Origin: Solibacillus cecembensis
GTDB taxonomy: Bacteria; Bacillota; Bacilli; Bacillales_A; Planococcaceae
Reading direction: 5' to 3'
Length of the DNA stretch: 64,000 nt
NCBI RefSeq assembly: GCF_001439635.1
Contig: NZ_LMBZ01000025.1
Coordinates: forward strand, 1 to 64,000
The position numbers were made by a program, and so were the translations under genes. The stretch's first letter is position 1; every line of letters starts with the position of its first letter. Shown piece by piece: positions 59,575-64,000 of this stretch. The notes under the pieces were generated by a model. The model searched no databases, was not told the DNA's origin, and was given only the letters and a program-made list of their open reading frames with translations.

Positions 59575-60285
59575 ATGACAAAGACAATTTTAGTGGTAGA
59601 AGATGAAGTATCGATTGCAACGTTATTAAAATATAACTTAGAACAAGCTGGTTTTGAAGTACTGCTCGCACATGATGGACAAGCAGGGTTAGATATTGCG
59701 GTTGAGCAGTCACCAGATTTAATGCTGCTCGATTTAATGTTGCCTAAATTAGATGGCGTGGAAGTATGTAAAGAACTTCGCAGATTACGTATCAATATTC
59801 CGATTATCATGCTTACGGCGAGGGATGATGAATTTGATAAAGTGCTGGGGCTTGAGCTAGGTGCCGATGATTATATGACGAAGCCTTTTAGTCCGAGGGA
59901 AGTCATTGCACGCGTGAAGGCTGTATTACGACGCTTTTCAGCTCCAATCGTAGAAGAAGTAAGTGAGCCAGGTGAAATTGTGTATTCCTATGGGAAATTA
60001 CAAGTCTATCCAGAGCGCTTTGAAGCATTTATCGATGAAAAATCATTGGAATTTACGCCAAAGGAATTTGAGTTGTTAGTCTATTTACTTGAAAATAAAA
60101 ACCGAGTATTAACGCGCGATCAATTGCTAAGTGCTGTATGGAACTATGATTTTGCAGGAGACACGCGAATCGTCGATGTACATATTAGCCACTTACGAGA
60201 TAAAATTGAAGAAAATAGTCGAAAGCCAATTTATATTAAAACGATAAGAGGGTTAGGCTATAAGTTTGAGGAGCCTAAAAAATAA
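59575..60285 (+). CDS. phoP: Phosphate response regulator PhoP
   Basis: 236-aa OmpR-type response regulator for phosphate starvation. Receiver domain with acidic pocket VVEDE, phosphoacceptor Asp53 in LLDLMLPKLDG and the conserved Lys in YMTKPFS; C-terminal winged helix (about 135-233) ending TIRGLGYKFE. TTGGAGGAAG precedes the ATG. The stop and the phoR start share a base (TAATG). Confidence 0.92.
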   Translation: MTKTILVVEDEVSIATLLKYNLEQAGFEVLLAHDGQAGLDIAVEQSPDLMLLDLMLPKLDGVEVCKELRRLRINIPIIMLTARDDEFDKVLGLELGADDYMTKPFSPREVIARVKAVLRRFSAPIVEEVSEPGEIVYSYGKLQVYPERFEAFIDEKSLEFTPKEFELLVYLLENKNRVLTRDQLLSAVWNYDFAGDTRIVDVHISHLRDKIEENSRKPIYIKTIRGLGYKFEEPKK

Positions 60286-61829
60286 TGAGTGCCATGACAA
60301 ATCGCTTATTTCATACGTTAATATTTGTTTTTGGTTCCATATTAGCTGTTCTAGCATTATTTATAGGGCAGCTTTTCCCTTTTTTTGCTCTAGATTATGT
60401 AGAAACAACAGCAAGCTTAAATCAACAGCAATTTGAGCAAGTATTAAATGAACAGCAAATACAGCTCACAGCTACTGAAAAAGAAGCATTACTGAAAACG
60501 TATGAAATTGATAAAAATATAGATGATTTCGATCCAATTCATAAACGACTGTACTTATTTCTTGGCGTATTAATGTTTGTTTCATTCGTATTAATGGTGA
60601 TGATGTCGCTTCGTGTAGCGAATAATTTTATTCATCCGATTATTAATATTACGAGGACTGCTATGGAATTATCGAAAGGCAATTACCGAGCAAGAGCGTT
60701 TGCAAATGGACCGAAAACGGTAGTAGAGCTGCGAAATTCGATTAATATATTAGCAAGAAATTTACAAGATATTACAAAGTCGAGAAAGATTGAAGAAGAA
60801 CGTTTGAAAACATTAATTGAAAATATGGGAAGTGCCCTTATGATGATCGATCGTGAGGGCAATGTTTCAATCGTTAATCGAAAGTTTCAGAAGCATTTTG
60901 AATTGGATAAAAATGAATTAATTGGGAAAAACTTTTTAAACCTTGGATTGCCAAATGTATTAGAAGAATTTATCGATCATGTATTTTTAACGGAAATGCC
61001 TTATCGTCAGCAATTGGAAATGGAAATCGAACACGAAAGTTATGTTGAACAAGTATATGGTGCACCTGTTGTAGGGGAGCATGGACGCTGGTTAGGTGTC
61101 GTAATCGTCATGCATGATATAAGTGAACTAATACGTTTAGAGCAAATTCGAAAAGATTTTGTTGCCAATGTATCACATGAACTGCGTACACCAATTACGT
61201 CCATTAAAGGTTTTTCAGAAACGCTACTTGATGGTGCTTTTAAAGATGAGCAAATGATGCTGTCGTTTTTAGGAATCATTAATGAGGAAAGTAATCGTAT
61301 TCAAGCGCTTGTAAATGAATTATTGGAACTATCTAAAATTGAACAGCATGGCTTTACAGTAAATGCTTTACCAACCCGCTTACAAGATATCTTAGTTCGT
61401 GTTGTAGACATAACTAGTGCGCAGTTGGAAAGCAAAAATATGCAGTTTGAAGTGGAAATTGAACAAGATGCGATAATTTTAGGCGATACCAATCGATTAA
61501 TTCAAGTGTTCACGAACTTAATTAATAACGCAATTGCTTATTCAAAAGAAGATACCATGGTGACAATACGAATTAGTACTAATGATCAATATGGAATATT
61601 TGAAGTGAAGGATCAAGGGATTGGTATTGAAAAGGCTGAAATTGCCCGCATTTTTGAACGTTTTTACCGAGTAGACCGCGCACGTAGCCGAAATTCTGGT
61701 GGCACAGGATTAGGATTATCCATCGTGAAGCATTTAATCGAGGTCCATCATGGGAAAATTCAAGTAACGAGTGAAGTAGGTAGTGGAACGAGCATGAAGG
61801 TGTATTTACCACTTGCTCCGAAAATTTAA
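60285..61829 (+). CDS. phoR: Phosphate sensor histidine kinase PhoR
   Basis: 514-aa kinase: transmembrane helices at about 8-30 and 88-108, a short extracytoplasmic loop of about 56 residues, HAMP (about 110-165), PAS (about 180-285), HisKA with phospho-acceptor His298 in NVSHELRTPITSIKGFSE, and HATPase with N-box NLINNAIAYS and GIGIEKAEIARIFERFYR. Shorter than B. subtilis PhoR, mainly in the outer loop. Coupled to phoP by the TAATG overlap. Assignment as PhoR rests on synteny with mdh and domain order. Confidence 0.9.
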   Translation: MSAMTNRLFHTLIFVFGSILAVLALFIGQLFPFFALDYVETTASLNQQQFEQVLNEQQIQLTATEKEALLKTYEIDKNIDDFDPIHKRLYLFLGVLMFVSFVLMVMMSLRVANNFIHPIINITRTAMELSKGNYRARAFANGPKTVVELRNSINILARNLQDITKSRKIEEERLKTLIENMGSALMMIDREGNVSIVNRKFQKHFELDKNELIGKNFLNLGLPNVLEEFIDHVFLTEMPYRQQLEMEIEHESYVEQVYGAPVVGEHGRWLGVVIVMHDISELIRLEQIRKDFVANVSHELRTPITSIKGFSETLLDGAFKDEQMMLSFLGIINEESNRIQALVNELLELSKIEQHGFTVNALPTRLQDILVRVVDITSAQLESKNMQFEVEIEQDAIILGDTNRLIQVFTNLINNAIAYSKEDTMVTIRISTNDQYGIFEVKDQGIGIEKAEIARIFERFYRVDRARSRNSGGTGLGLSIVKHLIEVHHGKIQVTSEVGSGTSMKVYLPLAPKI

Positions 61830-61927
61830 CAATGTCTTTACAAATCGTTTATATGCACTTTATATTTCGGTGCTAAAGTTATATTTAGAAACCCCCGTTT
61901 CGAATATAGCGAAAAACAACTCACCCC

Positions 61928-61980
61928 AAAACAAAGCACAGCCTGTCCAATTGTAAATGGATGGCTGTGTTTTGTTTTTT
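61928..61980 (+). terminator. Terminator after phoPR
   Basis: AAAACAAAGCACAGCC (61928-61943) pairs with GGCTGTGTTTTGTTTT (61963-61978, one G-T), with an inner TCCA/TGGA pairing, then T-run. Confidence 0.88.
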
Positions 61981-62096
61981 GTTTCTTTTGTTGTAAAAAC
62001 TTCACTAAAATAATATTTTTGCATAAATATGAAACTTATTAGTTGTTATTTCCGTAAATGGTATAGAAATGAAAATATGGATAGGGGGTTTTTGCG

Positions 62097-63062
62097 ATGG
62101 GTGTAAAACGTACATTATCATTTATTGGCCTTGGTCTTTTCTCGCTTATTGCGCTGCTTGCTGTAACGACGTCTTGGTATACGGTAGATGAATCGGAGCA
62201 GGCAGTTATCATTACATTTGGTCAGGCAGATGAAACGGTGCAAGATTCAGGGTTACATTTTAAATTGCCTTGGCCGATTCAAACGGTGGAAGTTTTATCG
62301 AAAGAAACATATAGTTTACAATTTGGTTATAAGCAAAATGCAGAGGGCGTATTAGAATCATTTGATAAAGAAACAAAAATGATTACAGGAGATGAGTACA
62401 TCGTATTAACGGATTTAGTTGTACAATGGCGTATCATTGATCCAAAGAAATATTTATTTAATTCACAAGAACCAGAAAAGATCTTACATAGTGCGACATC
62501 GAGTGCAATACGATCGGTTATTAGTAGCTCAACAATTGATGCCGCACTAACAGATGGAAAAGCGGATATTGAAGCGAAAACGCGTGATATACTCGTGTCA
62601 CTTATTGAAAACTATGATATTGGTATTGGCATTATGGGGGTCAAACTACAAGATGTTGATGTTCCGAATGAAGAAGTTCGTGCTGCCTTTACAGCCGTGA
62701 CCGATGCACGTGAAATGCAGCGAACAAAAAATAATGAGGCAGATAAGTATCGAAATCAGCGTATAAGTGAAGCGGAAGGCGAAAAAGATGCGATTATTTC
62801 AAAAGCAAATGGTGAAAAAACAGCCCGCATTGAACAGGCAAGTGGTGAAGTGGCAATCTTTAATAAATTATATGAACAGTACCGATTAAATAAAGAAATT
62901 ACTCGTGAACGTTTAGTGCTTGAAACGTTGGAAGCGGTGTTACCGAATGCCCAAATGTATATTATGAATGATGATGCGAATGGGACGATGAAGTATTTGC
63001 CAATCCAACCTGTTCAAAAAACACCTCCAGCTGAAAAACCAACAGAAGGGAGTTCAAACTGA
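62097..63062 (+). CDS. hflK: HflK, SPFH-domain membrane protease modulator
   Basis: 321-aa bitopic protein: N-terminal transmembrane helix (about 7-26), SPFH/band-7 domain (about 28-215; YTVDESEQAVIITFGQADETVQDSGLHFKLPWP) and a charged helical C-terminus (NEADKYRNQRISEAEGEKDAII). With HflC it forms a large cage that controls FtsH in E. coli; the same partnership is inferred. Lacks the Gly/Pro-rich N-terminal extension of enterobacterial HflK. AGGGGG precedes the ATG. The stop overlaps the hflC start. Confidence 0.88.
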   Translation: MGVKRTLSFIGLGLFSLIALLAVTTSWYTVDESEQAVIITFGQADETVQDSGLHFKLPWPIQTVEVLSKETYSLQFGYKQNAEGVLESFDKETKMITGDEYIVLTDLVVQWRIIDPKKYLFNSQEPEKILHSATSSAIRSVISSSTIDAALTDGKADIEAKTRDILVSLIENYDIGIGIMGVKLQDVDVPNEEVRAAFTAVTDAREMQRTKNNEADKYRNQRISEAEGEKDAIISKANGEKTARIEQASGEVAIFNKLYEQYRLNKEITRERLVLETLEAVLPNAQMYIMNDDANGTMKYLPIQPVQKTPPAEKPTEGSSN

Positions 63063-64000
63063 TGAGCAATAATAAAAATAATTTTGATGGAGATTTAGAT
63101 AAATTTGTAAAGAAACTATTTGGCAATAAAAATTCATCGAAAGTTGTAAAAGATGTGACACCTGATGAGCAAAAGGAGTCCAATCATTCTAGCGGTCCAA
63201 CACCTATCAAAAAGAATAAAAAACCAGCGAATGTTCGTCAGTGGCTCGCATCTACAATTATTGTGACGGGGGTATTTGCCGCACTTGTTGTTGTATTAGC
63301 AAATTTATATGTTGTAAAAGAAAATGAGTTTAAAGTTGTTCGTCAGTTTGGGGAAGTCATGAAATACGAAAAAGAGCCTGGCCTTCATATGAAAATTCCA
63401 TTTATTCAAAGTGTCACAACATTACCTCGTAATTTAATGACGCATGATATGACGGAAGAAGAAATTAGTACGAAAGATAAAAAACGGATTATTATTGATA
63501 ACTATACCGTTTGGCGTGTGACCGATCCGAAAGCATTGATTTCTAATGCAGGTCAGTTGTTAAATGCAGAAAGTCGTATGGAAGAGTTTATATACTCCGC
63601 ATTGCGTACGGAATTTGGTCAAACAATGTATAATGATATTATAAACGAAAAAAAGTCATCGCGTGGGGATATTAATGACCGCGTGACAGAGCGTGTCAAT
63701 GAATTAATTACGGATGCGAATTTCGGGATTGAAGTGATGGACGTGCGAATTCGTCGTACAGATTTACCAGCAGAAAATGAGCAATCTGTTTATACGCGTA
63801 TGGTTTCTGAACGTCAATCCATCGCCCAAAAGTATCTATCTGAAGGGGACGCGGAAAAACGTAGTAAGGAAGCGAACACAGATCAAGAAGTGCAAGAGAT
63901 GTTGGCAACTGCGAAAAAAGACGCGGCACTTATTCAGGCTGAGGGAGAATCACAAGCAGCACAAATTTATAATAATGCGTATTCCAAGGATCCTGAGTTT
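63062..64000 (+). CDS. hflC: HflC, SPFH-domain protein (partial, runs off the window)
   Basis: First 313 codons are present and open to the window end. ATG at 63062 overlaps the hflK stop (TGATG). A polar, Lys/Asn-rich cytoplasmic N-terminus of about 60 residues precedes a transmembrane helix (about 62-86) and the SPFH domain (YVVKENEFKVVRQFGEVMKYEKEPGLHMKIPF), then a coiled helix with EGDAEKRSKEANTDQEVQEM. The N-terminal extension is unusual for HflC, which normally begins near its membrane helix. Confidence 0.87.
   Translation, partial: MSNNKNNFDGDLDKFVKKLFGNKNSSKVVKDVTPDEQKESNHSSGPTPIKKNKKPANVRQWLASTIIVTGVFAALVVVLANLYVVKENEFKVVRQFGEVMKYEKEPGLHMKIPFIQSVTTLPRNLMTHDMTEEEISTKDKKRIIIDNYTVWRVTDPKALISNAGQLLNAESRMEEFIYSALRTEFGQTMYNDIINEKKSSRGDINDRVTERVNELITDANFGIEVMDVRIRRTDLPAENEQSVYTRMVSERQSIAQKYLSEGDAEKRSKEANTDQEVQEMLATAKKDAALIQAEGESQAAQIYNNAYSKDPEF

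Overview
The window is a contiguous stretch of a low-GC, spore-forming Firmicutes chromosome. Gene order closely follows the Bacillus subtilis ccpA-acu-acsA / tyrS-rpsD / ezrA-thiI-ssp / sppA-tpx-ytxK / ytkL-ytoI-nrnA-dnaE / accDA-pfkA-pyk / citZ-icd-mdh-phoPR block. Protein details and differences in layout (argCJBD and a class A PBP between acsA and tyrS, hflKC after phoPR, no ytrHI before dnaE) point to Planococcaceae, such as Solibacillus or Lysinibacillus. That placement is inference. An alpha/beta-type SASP gene with a sigma-G-type promoter supports endospore formation.

Layout. 1-80: end of an IS3-family element. 0.3-5.5 kb: ccpA, then an accessory stretch with a cupin, a phage-like small membrane protein, an ECF sigma factor with its DUF4179 partner, and an S66 peptidase. 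5.6-10.5 kb: universal stress protein, acuCBA and divergent acsA (acetate activation and its acetylation control). 10.6-15 kb: argCJBD. 15.3-20 kb: class A PBP and tyrS behind a Tyr T-box. 20.2-22.1 kb: a membrane-anchored PstS-like protein and a Yip1-family protein. 22.2-26.5 kb: rpsD with a long leader, a GAF-GGDEF protein, ytsP and hisJ. 26.7-33 kb: ezrA, cysteine desulfurase-thiI, SASP and an acyl-CoA synthetase. 33-38.8 kb: sppA-yteJ, tpx, ytxK, a second Usp and ald. 38.8-47.9 kb: a secreted protein, pepQ, ytkL, ytoI, ytpI, nrnA and dnaE. 48-53.6 kb: GntR regulator, accD-accA, pfkA and pyk. 53.7-64 kb: fxsA, ytvI, citZ-icd, mdh, a MaoC-like protein, phoP-phoR, hflK and hflC (cut by the window end).

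The genes make a central-metabolism block: glycolysis exit (pfkA, pyk), fatty-acid entry (accDA), TCA entry (citZ, icd, mdh), acetate use (acsA/acu) and the carbon regulator CcpA. A plausible cre site lies at the citZ transcription start. Several annotated starts are chosen internal to the longest ORF because a promoter or Shine-Dalgarno site rules out the upstream codon.

The most unusual feature is a family of about 110-255 bp structured intergenic repeats. There are seven copies (A-G) plus partial derivatives, roughly one per 9 kb. Each has a left inverted-repeat module and a right module with a conserved GCGGATGTCACAG-type start and a hairpin near the 3' end. Copies differ by paired compensatory substitutions in at least three helices, so the fold rather than the primary sequence appears to be maintained. 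I do not recognise this family.
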